DNA from: Nocardioides caldifontis
Lineage (GTDB): Bacteria > Actinomycetota > Actinomycetes > Propionibacteriales > Nocardioidaceae
Assembly: GCF_008087345.1 (NCBI RefSeq)
Contig: NZ_ML701737.1
Span: 417,210-481,209 of the forward strand
Direction: 5' to 3'
DNA length: 64,000 nucleotides
Part shown: one piece after another, positions 8,971-17,038 of the stretch
How positions within the stretch are numbered: the stretch's first letter is position 1
Layout of the letters: every line of letters begins with the position of its first letter
Notes under the pieces: generated by a model
What the model saw: only the letters and a program-made list of their open reading frames with translations
Database searches by the model: none
Told to the model about the DNA's origin: nothing
Position numbers and translations under genes: made by a program

Positions 8971-10120
8971 CCGCGCCACGCACCATCGCGTAGGCCTTGC
9001 GAAGGTCATGGAGCGAGCGCCCGTGCTGCACCGTGCGGACCGCGTCGGCGAACCGCACCGCCCGACGAGAACGCGCGCGTGCCAACGCCTGCTCGACCTT
9101 GAGCAGCCGGCGCGCCAGCTCCACGGGATCACCCTGGGCCATGAGAACTGCGTTGTCGTGGGCCACAGCCGTCGCAGGCGTCGGGGGAAGCTCGAGCTTC
9201 CCACCTCGCCGCAGCCAGCGCTGGTCCCCACGGGATCGAGGGAGCCCCCGCACGATCGGCTCCTCGACCGAGTAGCCGAAGCAGGCTGCCAGCTCTGCCA
9301 CCCGGTCGAGCGACCTGCGGTCCTCGATGCTGATGTCCGACCACCAGTGGTCGGCCCGGCCGGCGTCGATCGGGTCGGTGGTGACCGTGCTGCCCTCGAC
9401 CGCCCTGGGCGCCCCCTTTTCCGGCTGCACCTCGTGGTGGTTGAGCATCGACGGCGACCAGGGCGCGCCCAGGAACTGGACCAGTTCGTGGAGCACGGCC
9501 TCGCCGTGCCGCACCAGGTCCTCGTAGCGCAGCAGCGCGAACCGGTCCCCGACGGCTCGTGCTCCCTCGACCATGCGAGTGTTCGTCGCGCCCCAGTAGG
9601 AGACGGCCTCGTCGAAGCCGTAGTGGAACCTCCGGCAGAGAGAGGTCGCCACTCCTCCGGGGTGGCGCACGATCCCCACGAAGAGCGCCTCGGGGAACAC
9701 CTGCGCCATCTCCTGGACGTGCTCGGTGTGGAACGGGGTCTTCTCCGCCCAGCGCGACTTGCCTTCCTGCCGTGCGAAGCGCTCGAAGATGCCGGCGTAG
9801 AAGTCGTGCAACCGGACGTCCAGCTCGGGCTCGGTCCAACCGACCCGCTCGTACCAGCCGCGACCGGACTTCCAGCCGGGTACCTCCTTGACCGCACGCA
9901 GCCCACCCATGAACCCAGTCTCGCCTGGGCTCGCGATGTCCGGGTGGCTGTCGAGGATCAGTCTGAGCAACGTGGAGCCCGAGCGCATCGACCCGACGAC
10001 GAAGATCGGGGCTGTCCCGGCTTCTGACACGGTCCTCACCTCCCCACCAGCGTCCGCGGTCACGAGAGGCACACGGTAACCCCGTCGCAGCGTCACCGCG
10101 AGGGCCCTACGGGCAGCCAT
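8945..10120 (-). CDS. Sulfotransferase family protein
   Basis: A 391-aa sulfotransferase. The donor-binding loop VVGSMRSGSTLLRLIL lies at residues 41-56 (RSGST form) and IVRHPGGVATSL near 150-161 is the 3'-phosphate site. WAEKTPFHTEHV between them is typical of the bacterial Sulfotransfer_3 type. The ATG at 10120 is chosen because GGAGG lies five bases upstream. The C-terminal 80 residues, rich in Arg and Leu, extend beyond the usual domain. It is the first gene of a two-gene unit with the APH-like kinase. Confidence 0.84.
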   Translation of the reverse strand: MAARRALAVTLRRGYRVPLVTADAGGEVRTVSEAGTAPIFVVGSMRSGSTLLRLILDSHPDIASPGETGFMGGLRAVKEVPGWKSGRGWYERVGWTEPELDVRLHDFYAGIFERFARQEGKSRWAEKTPFHTEHVQEMAQVFPEALFVGIVRHPGGVATSLCRRFHYGFDEAVSYWGATNTRMVEGARAVGDRFALLRYEDLVRHGEAVLHELVQFLGAPWSPSMLNHHEVQPEKGAPRAVEGSTVTTDPIDAGRADHWWSDISIEDRRSLDRVAELAACFGYSVEEPIVRGLPRSRGDQRWLRRGGKLELPPTPATAVAHDNAVLMAQGDPVELARRLLKVEQALARARSRRAVRFADAVRTVQHGRSLHDLRKAYAMVRGADGGATASR

Positions 10121-10136
10121 GCTGACCTCCAGGCCC

Positions 10137-10166
10137 TTGCCTGGCAACGGCCGGCTGGCCTAGCGT
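10137..10166 (+). promoter_or_regulatory. Probable promoter of the secreted beta-propeller gene
   Basis: TTGCCT (10137-10142), an 18-base spacer and TAGCGT (10161-10166). The expected transcription start lies at the foot of the hairpin at 10174-10197. Confidence 0.4.
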
Positions 10167-10173
10167 CGGAGGA

Positions 10174-10216
10174 GCGCCCGCCATCGGGGGCGGGCGCATT
10201 CTTGTAGGGGCTACAA
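10174..10216 (+). promoter_or_regulatory. Two leader hairpins, the second enclosing the ribosome binding site
   Basis: The first is a 9-bp GC stem, GCGCCCGCC with its complement (10174-10197, loop ATCGGG). The second is TTGTAG-GGG-CTACAA (10202-10216), three bases before the ATG at 10219. The only Shine-Dalgarno-like run (AGGGG) sits at the stem-loop junction of the second hairpin, so its folding could limit translation. Confidence 0.45.
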
Positions 10217-10218
10217 TC

Positions 10219-11328
10219 ATGCGCCGACCTGCTCGGCTGCCGCTGGTGGTCGCTGGTGCCGCCGCCGCCGCATTCGTCCTCACGGCCTCCCCTGCGCACG
10301 CAGAGCTGTCGCCGACGCCTTCGGGCCCGACCGGTTGGACCCCCGACGGCGCGGTGCTGGCGACCGTGGCGACGGGCAGCACGGTCTATGTCGGCGGCGA
10401 CTTCACCGGCGGCGTCGCGGCGCTCGACGCGACGACCGGCGCCCTGAAGTGGACCGGCTCGACCAACGGTCCGGTGCGTGCCCTGGACCTGACCGACGAC
10501 GGCAGCAGGCTCATCCTCGGCGGGAAGTTCACGACCGTGGGCGGCGCCACGCACCGGCAGCTGGCGGCCCTCGACGCCGCGAGCGGTGCCGTGGTGCCGA
10601 GCTGGCGGGGCGCCGCGGGCGGAGTGGTCCGCGACGTCCTGGTCGTCGGCGAGACGACCTACTTCGCCGGCACGTTCCTCAAGCACGGCGGCATGGCGCA
10701 GCGAGGGCTGGGGGCGGTGACGACGAGCAGCGGCGCGCTGGTCACCTCGTTCACCCCCTCCGCCGACAGCGGCGTCTTCGGCCTGGCCAGCGACGGTTCG
10801 AGGCTGTTCTTCTCCGGCAAGTTCACGGCTGTCAACGGCATCCCGCGCAACCAGGTGGCGTCGGTGGACCTCGCAACGGGGTCGCTCGACCCGTGGCTCA
10901 CGTCGCGTCCTTGCACCGGATGCAACGTGTACTGGGACGTGGCCGTCGACGACGACCGGGTCTACGTGGTCGGGCGCAACGCCTGGGCGATCCAGGCCCT
11001 CGACAAGGTGACGGGGCTCCGTCGGTGGCAGCAACGGGTCTACGCGAACGGTGACGCGCAGGCCGTCACCTTCGGTGCCGACGGGCTGCTCTACGTGGGC
11101 GGCCACTTCGTCACGGTCATGGGCCAGCCACGGAGCCTGTTGGCCGCCCTCGACCCGGCGACCGGCAACCTGCAAGGGTTCTCCGCCCGGTTCGTGACGA
11201 GCTACCCCGGTATCTGGGCTCTGGCAGCGAGTCCCAGCCGGTTGTACGTGGGTGGCTACTTCACCGCGGCGGGCCCCGCACCGAACCGGTTCCCGTACTT
11301 CGCGATGTTCCCCTGGGTGACCTCCTGA
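10219..11328 (+). CDS. Secreted beta-propeller-like protein
   Basis: A 369-aa protein with a clear Sec signal peptide (MRRPARLPLVVAGAAAAAFVLTASPAHA, cleavage after AHA near residue 28). The mature part repeats a pattern of about 45-50 residues with VYVGGDF/LILGGKF/LYVGGHF/LYVGGYF strands followed by LAALDxATG turns, as in bacterial delta-60/PQQ-like propellers. Such proteins are extracellular scaffolds or sugar binders; no catalytic residues are evident. A CTGCN pair (PCTGCNVYWD) may form a disulfide. A related protein lies at 12480-13769, and the two flank a paralogue of the unknown protein at 3025-4062. Confidence 0.75.
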   Translation: MRRPARLPLVVAGAAAAAFVLTASPAHAELSPTPSGPTGWTPDGAVLATVATGSTVYVGGDFTGGVAALDATTGALKWTGSTNGPVRALDLTDDGSRLILGGKFTTVGGATHRQLAALDAASGAVVPSWRGAAGGVVRDVLVVGETTYFAGTFLKHGGMAQRGLGAVTTSSGALVTSFTPSADSGVFGLASDGSRLFFSGKFTAVNGIPRNQVASVDLATGSLDPWLTSRPCTGCNVYWDVAVDDDRVYVVGRNAWAIQALDKVTGLRRWQQRVYANGDAQAVTFGADGLLYVGGHFVTVMGQPRSLLAALDPATGNLQGFSARFVTSYPGIWALAASPSRLYVGGYFTAAGPAPNRFPYFAMFPWVTS

Positions 11329-11376
11329 GATGGGGACCGCGCGCCACCCTGCCCGCCGCCGCTCCAGGCTCACCAC

Positions 11377-12420
11377 GTGAGCGCCTTCACCACCCTTCTG
11401 CGGGGAAGGCGGGGAACGGTCGTGGCGGGTTTCCTCGGGCTTCTCGTGGTGACCGGGACGGCACGCGTGCAGCTCGACAACTGGGTCCCCCCGCAGGCCG
11501 TGCCCCCGCCGACGCCCGACCGGTCAGTGCAGGCCTTCCGGTCCGACTCCTGGTGGAACACCCCATTGCCCGCTGATGCGCCGTCGCACCACGCGTCGGA
11601 GGCCATCCTGCACTACCTGTCGACCGGCCCTGAGAGCGGCAACGGCTGTCTCGCCCTCGCCGGCCTCGGCGACAGCCCGTGGGGAACGCCGATCTACTTC
11701 GCCGGCCGGGGAGACCCGACGTACCTCGTGCACCGGACGGCGATGCGGCTGCCCCCCGAGCTCGACGAGCTGCGCATCCCGCGCAACGCCCGGCCGTCGG
11801 TGCCCGACGGTGGCACGCTGGTCGTCTACGACGTGGACAAGAACTACGTGGTGGCACTGTCCGACGCGGTGTACGACGCCGAGAACGACTCCTGGAGCGC
11901 CCGCGGCGCCACCGTGTCGTACCTCGACTCCAACGGCCTCGACGTCCGCACCGGCCAGGCCGACGCCCGCAACACCGGCAACCTGCGGGGCGGCAACGCG
12001 GCCGTCATGGTGGTGTCGTGGGACGAGGTCGAGGGCGGGGAGATCGACCACGTCCTGTCGATGTCGTCGGGCCCGACCCTCTCCTCCCGGCACGTCTTCC
12101 CGATGGTCGGGTCGGACGGTGCCTACGAGGGCAAGGACCCTGCCGTACCACCCCAGGGGTTGCGGCTGCGCATCAAGGCGTCCGTGGACCTCGCGGCCTT
12201 CCAGCTCGACCCGCAGGCACTCGTGATCGCTCGCGCACTGCAGGAGTACGGCGTGGTGGTCGGCAGCTCGGGAGGGAGCACGGCACTCAAGCTGGAGAGC
12301 ACCGTCGTCGAGGGCCGCGGGGACCTCTGGAACCTGAAGCGCGATGCCCTCTGCCGCTTGCCGTTCTCGCCCCGCTATTGGGACGTGGTCGCGGAGTCGT
12401 TCACCCCCGGGGCGCCCTGA
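11377..12420 (+). CDS. Membrane-anchored protein of unknown function, paralogue of 3025-4062
   Basis: A 347-aa protein with an N-terminal membrane anchor (about residues 13-30) and an exported domain of unknown family. All blocks described for the protein at 3025-4062 are present: SWWNTPLP, PESGNGCLALAGLGDSPWG, VVSWDEVEGGEIDHVL, MVGSDGAYEGKDP, VPPQGLRLRIKASVDL, SGGSTALKLESTVVEGRGDLW and LPFSPRYWDVV. The conserved Asp/Glu/Trp residues could form an active site, but none is assigned. The GTG start at 11377 is 48 bases after the propeller gene stop, so the two are probably co-transcribed. Confidence 0.7.
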   Translation: MSAFTTLLRGRRGTVVAGFLGLLVVTGTARVQLDNWVPPQAVPPPTPDRSVQAFRSDSWWNTPLPADAPSHHASEAILHYLSTGPESGNGCLALAGLGDSPWGTPIYFAGRGDPTYLVHRTAMRLPPELDELRIPRNARPSVPDGGTLVVYDVDKNYVVALSDAVYDAENDSWSARGATVSYLDSNGLDVRTGQADARNTGNLRGGNAAVMVVSWDEVEGGEIDHVLSMSSGPTLSSRHVFPMVGSDGAYEGKDPAVPPQGLRLRIKASVDLAAFQLDPQALVIARALQEYGVVVGSSGGSTALKLESTVVEGRGDLWNLKRDALCRLPFSPRYWDVVAESFTPGAP

Positions 12421-12423
12421 GGA

Positions 12424-12461
12424 CCGGCGCAGACCGACTTCCAGGGTTCGGCCTGCGCCGG
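12424..12461. terminator. Bidirectional terminator hairpin between convergent genes
   Basis: The arms CCGGCGCAG (12424-12432) and CTGCGCCGG (12453-12461) pair perfectly, and an inner CCGA/TCGG stem extends the hairpin. It lies between the gene ending at 12420 and the convergent gene ending at 12480. Confidence 0.65.
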
Positions 12462-12479
12462 CGGTTCAGGGGAGGCGGC

Positions 12480-13769
12480 TCAGGGAAGCGGCGTGAACGC
12501 GATGGAGTCCCTCACGACCCCGGCGAAGCGTCGCCCGTCAGAGCCGAACCAGATCCCGGTGCTCGTCGCGTAGATGAACTTCGTGCCCACACCCCGGGTC
12601 TTCCCCGGGTTCCAGGACAGAGCCCGGCCGTCGACGGGGTTCAGTGCGGCGATCCCTGGTCGCGACACGGCGCCGACGCTCGCGCTGTCACGGCCGAACG
12701 GGTTGTTCATCCACCGCTGGTGGCCACCGACGTACACGGCCGCACCGGTGACCGTGACGGAGTGCAACGTGTCCCCGCCCGTGTAGTTGATCCACACCGG
12801 ACGCGTCGGGTTGGGAACCGTCGTGTTGAAGCGTGCCGCGGCGTCGCAGATGTCGCGCCCGATCCCGGAGGTCGAGGCGGGGACGTAGCCGGTGGCGGCG
12901 ATGACGAAGTAGGACCCGTCGGGGCTGAAGTCGACGTCACGCAGCTGTGCGCGGAGTGCGCCGGCAGCGCAGTTGTTGACCAGCGGCTGGTAGTACCAGG
13001 GTGCGACGGTGGCAGCCGTCGGACCGAGGTCGGCCATGAACGCCCTCGCCCGTCCCAGGCCTCCGACCGTAGTGAAGTTGCCGACGGCCACGAGCCGTGT
13101 CCCGTCCGGTGACACCGCGATCCGGAAGACCTCCGTGGGGCCGGCGCCGTTGACCTTGACCGAGCCGCTGATCCCGAGGGCGATGTAGCCGGAGTCGCGT
13201 CCGTTGGCGGGGTCGAGCGCGATGAGCCTGTTGCGGAACGACCCCGCGACCAGCAGGCGGCCGTTCACGAACTCGAGGTCATTGACGACCCCGTTGATCC
13301 CCCGCGGCACCCATCCGGCGTCGATGACGGGGGTCGGTCCGTCCACGCGGTAGCGGACGAGCCGGCTGGCCACGCCGTCGGCATCGGTGAACGCACCGCC
13401 GACGTACAGGTAGGGCGCGACGTAGAGGGTCCGCCACACCTCGCCGTTCACCGCGGGCGTCCAGTCCGTGGGCGCGCCCGTCGCCACGTCGAAGGAGAAC
13501 AGGTTGTCCCGGACGAGCGTGCTGCGCCGGTTCGGCGGCTGGACGCTGTGGAACTTCCCGCCGGCATACATGACCGACCCGACCTGCGCGAACGTGTTCA
13601 CCGCGGCGTTCGCCACCACCGCGTCGTCGATGGCGTGCGGCGTCGACGGAGAGGGCACGGCGCTCACCACGGTCGGCTGCGCTGTCGATGCCGTCGACGG
13701 CGCGCCGACGGTGACGAGCGCTGCGGTCAACACCAGGGCGGCAGCACGCCCGTACCTCGACGATCTCAT
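12480..13769 (-). CDS. Secreted beta-propeller-like protein
   Basis: A 429-aa exported protein with a signal peptide (MRSSRYGRAAALVLTAALVTVGAPSTASTA, cleaved near residue 30). The mature chain has propeller-type repeats: VMYAGGKF, LYVGGAFTD, LLVAGSF, LVAVGNFTTVGG, FVIAATGY and VYVGGHQRW, each followed by LDPANG/ALNPVDG turns. It is distantly related to the protein at 10219-11328. AGGAG six bases before the ATG fixes the start. It is the last gene of the minus-strand operon that begins at 21359, 38 bases after the Wzz-like gene, so the product probably works with the exported glycan (inference). Confidence 0.75.
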   Translation of the reverse strand: MRSSRYGRAAALVLTAALVTVGAPSTASTAQPTVVSAVPSPSTPHAIDDAVVANAAVNTFAQVGSVMYAGGKFHSVQPPNRRSTLVRDNLFSFDVATGAPTDWTPAVNGEVWRTLYVAPYLYVGGAFTDADGVASRLVRYRVDGPTPVIDAGWVPRGINGVVNDLEFVNGRLLVAGSFRNRLIALDPANGRDSGYIALGISGSVKVNGAGPTEVFRIAVSPDGTRLVAVGNFTTVGGLGRARAFMADLGPTAATVAPWYYQPLVNNCAAGALRAQLRDVDFSPDGSYFVIAATGYVPASTSGIGRDICDAAARFNTTVPNPTRPVWINYTGGDTLHSVTVTGAAVYVGGHQRWMNNPFGRDSASVGAVSRPGIAALNPVDGRALSWNPGKTRGVGTKFIYATSTGIWFGSDGRRFAGVVRDSIAFTPLP

Positions 13770-13807
13770 GGGGGTTCTCCTGTTCGTTCTCTACTCGTGG
13801 CGGACGC

Positions 13808-14887
13808 TCAGGCCCGTCTGGTGACCAACGCTCCGACGCCCGACAGGCGCAGGAGCGACGTGCGGAGCCCGCTCGTGCGGCGGACGAGGACGACGGCGGT
13901 GGCGCCGGGGATGACGTGGTGCTCGGCGTGACGCACGACGGCACCGAGGGCGGCACCGAGGGGGACGACGATCAGCGTGAACGCGTCCTCGCCCCTGGTA
14001 GCCAGCTCGGGGGTCGTGGGGTCGTCGACGATGCGGGGATGCGTGACGGGCTCGCCGTTCGGGAGCCGTACCGGGAGGCTCTGGAAGATCTTGAACAGCT
14101 CGGCGACCAGCCGGCGACGTTCGGCGGCTGCCGAGTCGGGCCCCGTCACGAACACGACCCGGGCGTCCTGGTGCAGGAGTCGGTGGCAGACCTGCGCCAG
14201 CCCCGGCACCTCCCGGCTGCCCTTCTTCAGCTCCACGCTCGCCAGGACCGGCACCCCGGCCGCCCGCGAGGCGGCCGTCGGCGACAGGACCGGCCGCCGT
14301 ACCGCCATCAGCAGGGTGACGATGCCGACACCAACCACGACTCCCGCCGCGAGACCGGCGAGCACGAGCGGCAGCCACCGCACGGTGGCCGCGGGCCGGA
14401 CGGGGACGGCAGCGCTGCGCTGGACCGCGAACGTCCCCATCGGGTCCTCGTACCGGTTGAGCTCCTCGGTGAACGTGCCCGCGGCGGCGTTGGCCGCGTT
14501 GGCCGCGGCCTGAGCCGTCTTGCCGTGGCCGATCACCGTGAACACGAGGTTGTCCTGCGGGGCCACGAGCTCGACGTGGTCGGGGACCACCCGTTGGGTG
14601 CTCTCCAGCCGTAGCTCCCGGCGGACGGCGTCCTCGACCGCCCCGTTGGCGAACACCGTCTCGCCGGAGCGAGGCAGCGCATCGAGGTTGGGGATCGTCA
14701 GTGCCGTGACGGGCCCGACCTGGGCCTGTGCGTCGTAGCGATCCGCGGAGCTGCGGTGCAGCACCTCGGGCACGAGCACCCCGAGCACCACCATCGTGGC
14801 CAGCACGATCCACGCGTAACGGCGCAGCCCCCAGCCCAAGGCCGAGAACGCGTCCCCCTCCGAGGCGTGCATTCCGGTGTCCCTCAT
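13808..14887 (-). CDS. Wzz-like polysaccharide co-polymerase / chain-length determinant
   Basis: A 359-aa protein with two membrane segments, about residues 24-42 (YAWIVLATMVVLGVLVPEVL) and 175-198 (LPLVLAGLAAGVVVGVGIVTLL), enclosing an external domain of about 130 residues. This is the Wzz/capsular K-chain-regulator layout. The cytosolic tail has a degenerate nucleotide-binding-like domain (RVVFVTGPDSAAAERRRLVAELFKIF) without an intact Walker A Lys-Ser/Thr, so it is probably not an active BY-kinase. The start overlaps the ATP-grasp stop by four bases. It likely sets the chain length of the polymer made by the Wzy-like enzyme. Confidence 0.72.
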   Translation of the reverse strand: MRDTGMHASEGDAFSALGWGLRRYAWIVLATMVVLGVLVPEVLHRSSADRYDAQAQVGPVTALTIPNLDALPRSGETVFANGAVEDAVRRELRLESTQRVVPDHVELVAPQDNLVFTVIGHGKTAQAAANAANAAAGTFTEELNRYEDPMGTFAVQRSAAVPVRPAATVRWLPLVLAGLAAGVVVGVGIVTLLMAVRRPVLSPTAASRAAGVPVLASVELKKGSREVPGLAQVCHRLLHQDARVVFVTGPDSAAAERRRLVAELFKIFQSLPVRLPNGEPVTHPRIVDDPTTPELATRGEDAFTLIVVPLGAALGAVVRHAEHHVIPGATAVVLVRRTSGLRTSLLRLSGVGALVTRRA

Positions 14888-16089
14888 TGATTCCCCCCAG
14901 TTGTCGACCTGACCAGAATTCGGCTGCCACGCGCAGTGGCCCTCAGCACGTCGGCCACGAAAGGCAACGGGTCACGTGCCGACCAGATCGCGTGCGCCTT
15001 GTGCCCGCGCATCCACCGGAGCCAGTCACCAGCCGACAGGGTGCCCCGGCGCCGCGCGACTACTGCGGCCTGGAGGTCACGTCGTACGTCGACCCACTTG
15101 GCGTCGCCGTAGTGCTGCACCCGGGCTGCGGGCAACGGAAGGCCCATGGCGTCGCGGTAGGCCGTGTCCAGCAGCTCGACACCCCCGGCCTCCGCGATGG
15201 CGGCACGGCCCGTCGGGCGACCGACGTTGGGCTCGATGATCACCGCTCGCCCCGTGCGCGCGTCGCACTTCATCTCCAGGTACGCGAATCCGTGGAACCC
15301 CAGCCCGCCGAACAGCTTGAGCAGCGTGTCGAGCACCTCGTCGTTGCGGCACTCCTCTCCCGAGGCGCTGGTGCCGACGTCCGGCGGCCACTGACGCACC
15401 TTGCGAGCGACGAACGTGACCAGGGGGCTGCCGCCCTCATCGAAGTACGCGTTGCACGAGTACAGCCCGGTCTCCGAGCCACTCACCCACTCCTGGACGA
15501 GCAGCACCGGCGTCCAGGCCTCGATCCGGTCGTAGACCGCGAGCAGCTCGGCCGCGTCGTGCACGGGGATGGCTTTCGCGCTGGTGCGAGCGAGCCACCC
15601 CGGGGCCTTCATCGGGGGTTTCAGCACCGCCGGGAAGTCATGGCAAGCCGCCGCTCGGACGGCGTCCGTGCGGTCCCTCAGCACCGTCGTCCTCGGCACC
15701 GGAAGCCCCGCCGACGCGGCGTGCTCGGCGAACCGCACCTTGTCCAGGAGCAGCTCCACCGTGTCGTGCGACGCGAGCGGGAGGACCATCCCGTGCGGCA
15801 GCCGTTCGCGATGCAGGGAGAGGAACTCGACGGCCTCGTCGGTGCATGGCAGCAGGAAGAGCTGCGTCCCCCATCGGCGGGTCATGCCGCGAAGCGCCGC
15901 GAGCAGAGGCTCCCCCGACAGCGGGGCCGTGACGATCTCCCGGCAGGAGCGGGTCCGGGTGGCCCAGTGCCGGGAGTCGGCGACCACGCCCACCACCGGC
16001 ACACCCCTCGCGGCGAGGATGCGCGCGCTCTGGAGGCCGGTGATGCAGTCGAGCCCGATGACGACGGCCGGCGCTGCGGTGCCGCTCAT
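14884..16089 (-). CDS. ATP-grasp domain enzyme
   Basis: A 401-aa carboxylate-amine/thiol ligase-like protein. An N-terminal preATP-grasp Rossmann part (AVVIGLDCITGLQSARILAARGVPVVGV) is followed by the ATP-grasp fold with FPAVLKPPMKAPGW near residue 140, LVQEWVSG, and the metal-binding acidic stretch FAYLEMKCDARTGRAVIIEPNVGRPTGR near residue 290. It most resembles the CarB-like ligases found in bacterial glycan clusters, which join an acid to an amine or another nucleophile. The start at 16089 (CGGAG upstream) removes 43 Ser/Arg-rich codons with no domain. It overlaps the Wzz-like gene by 4 bp and follows the PEP-mutase-like gene by 19 bp. Confidence 0.75.
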   Translation of the reverse strand: MSGTAAPAVVIGLDCITGLQSARILAARGVPVVGVVADSRHWATRTRSCREIVTAPLSGEPLLAALRGMTRRWGTQLFLLPCTDEAVEFLSLHRERLPHGMVLPLASHDTVELLLDKVRFAEHAASAGLPVPRTTVLRDRTDAVRAAACHDFPAVLKPPMKAPGWLARTSAKAIPVHDAAELLAVYDRIEAWTPVLLVQEWVSGSETGLYSCNAYFDEGGSPLVTFVARKVRQWPPDVGTSASGEECRNDEVLDTLLKLFGGLGFHGFAYLEMKCDARTGRAVIIEPNVGRPTGRAAIAEAGGVELLDTAYRDAMGLPLPAARVQHYGDAKWVDVRRDLQAAVVARRRGTLSAGDWLRWMRGHKAHAIWSARDPLPFVADVLRATARGSRILVRSTTGGNQ

Positions 16090-16108
16090 GTCGCTCCGTG
16101 CCGACGTC

Positions 16109-17038
16109 TCATCGAACCTCGGCCTCCTCGGCCTCGATCGCCTCACGGGTGTGGACGAGCTCGAAGATGTGGTCGACTGCCGCGATCGCGCTGTCGACGT
16201 CGGCGGCGCGTCCGTCACCTGACAGCTTCGCCAGGGTCTCCTCCATGGCTTGGACGGATGCCCGCATCGGGTGGTTCGCGAGGATGACCATCGCGAACCC
16301 CTTCTGCTTGAGCTCGGTCGCGGAGAAGTCAGGGAAGAGCGTCGGGACCGCGACCAGGGGGACGTCCAGCCCGGTCGTGCCCCACGCCTCGAGGAACCCC
16401 TCGATCTGCTGCAGGGTCTTGTCCTTGGAGTGGATGAGGATCGCGTCGCACCCGGCCTCGGCGTACGCCACCGCCCGCTCGCAGGCAGCCTCGACGCCGT
16501 GCCCGGCGATCAGCGCCTCGACCCTGGCGATGAGGACGAACCCGTCGGTCTCCTGGGCCTGCTTGGCCGCGCGAAGCCTCCTGGCCTGCTCCTTCGTCGG
16601 CACGAGCTCCCGGATGGCAGCGCCCTGGTACAGGCTGTTCCGCTTGGGGAACAGGTTGTCCTCGATGCAGACCGCAGCGACCCCTGCCCGCTCGAACTCG
16701 CAGACCGTGCGGACCACGTTGCCGAAGCCGCCGTAACCGTTGTCGCAGTCGACGACGACCGGGAGAGACGTGACCGCGTCGATGCGCCTGGTCACGTCCA
16801 GCGTCTCGCTCATCGTCACCAGGTTCAGGTCCGGCAGGCCGTAGGCCATCGCGGACACCCCGAAGCCGCTGACCCAGACGGCGTCGAAGCCGCTGACATC
16901 GATGAGCCGAGCGCTCATCGCGTCGTGGGCGCCGACCGCGATCAGCGGCTCCTCGCCCACGAGTCCTTCCCGCAACGCCCTCCGCTTCCGATCTGCCGGC
17001 GGAACACGCCCCCCGAGCTCAGACGACCAGCTCGCCAT
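16109..17038 (-). CDS. Phosphoenolpyruvate mutase-like enzyme (ICL/PEPM superfamily)
   Basis: A 309-aa TIM-barrel protein of the isocitrate lyase/PEP mutase superfamily. Mg-binding residues are in VVVDCDNGYGG (D97, D99), and the gating loop reads IEDNLFPKRNSLYQG (residues 125-139). This is the phosphonate-specific motif EDKxxxxxNS except that Lys is replaced by Asn128. IARVEALIAGHG and DAILIHSKDKT also match PEP mutases closely, better than methylisocitrate lyases. PEP mutase makes phosphonopyruvate, the first C-P compound of phosphonate synthesis; phosphonopyruvate hydrolase is the alternative. The K-to-N change could alter activity. It overlaps the dehydrogenase gene by 20 bases. Confidence 0.75.
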   Translation of the reverse strand: MASWSSELGGRVPPADRKRRALREGLVGEEPLIAVGAHDAMSARLIDVSGFDAVWVSGFGVSAMAYGLPDLNLVTMSETLDVTRRIDAVTSLPVVVDCDNGYGGFGNVVRTVCEFERAGVAAVCIEDNLFPKRNSLYQGAAIRELVPTKEQARRLRAAKQAQETDGFVLIARVEALIAGHGVEAACERAVAYAEAGCDAILIHSKDKTLQQIEGFLEAWGTTGLDVPLVAVPTLFPDFSATELKQKGFAMVILANHPMRASVQAMEETLAKLSGDGRAADVDSAIAAVDHIFELVHTREAIEAEEAEVR

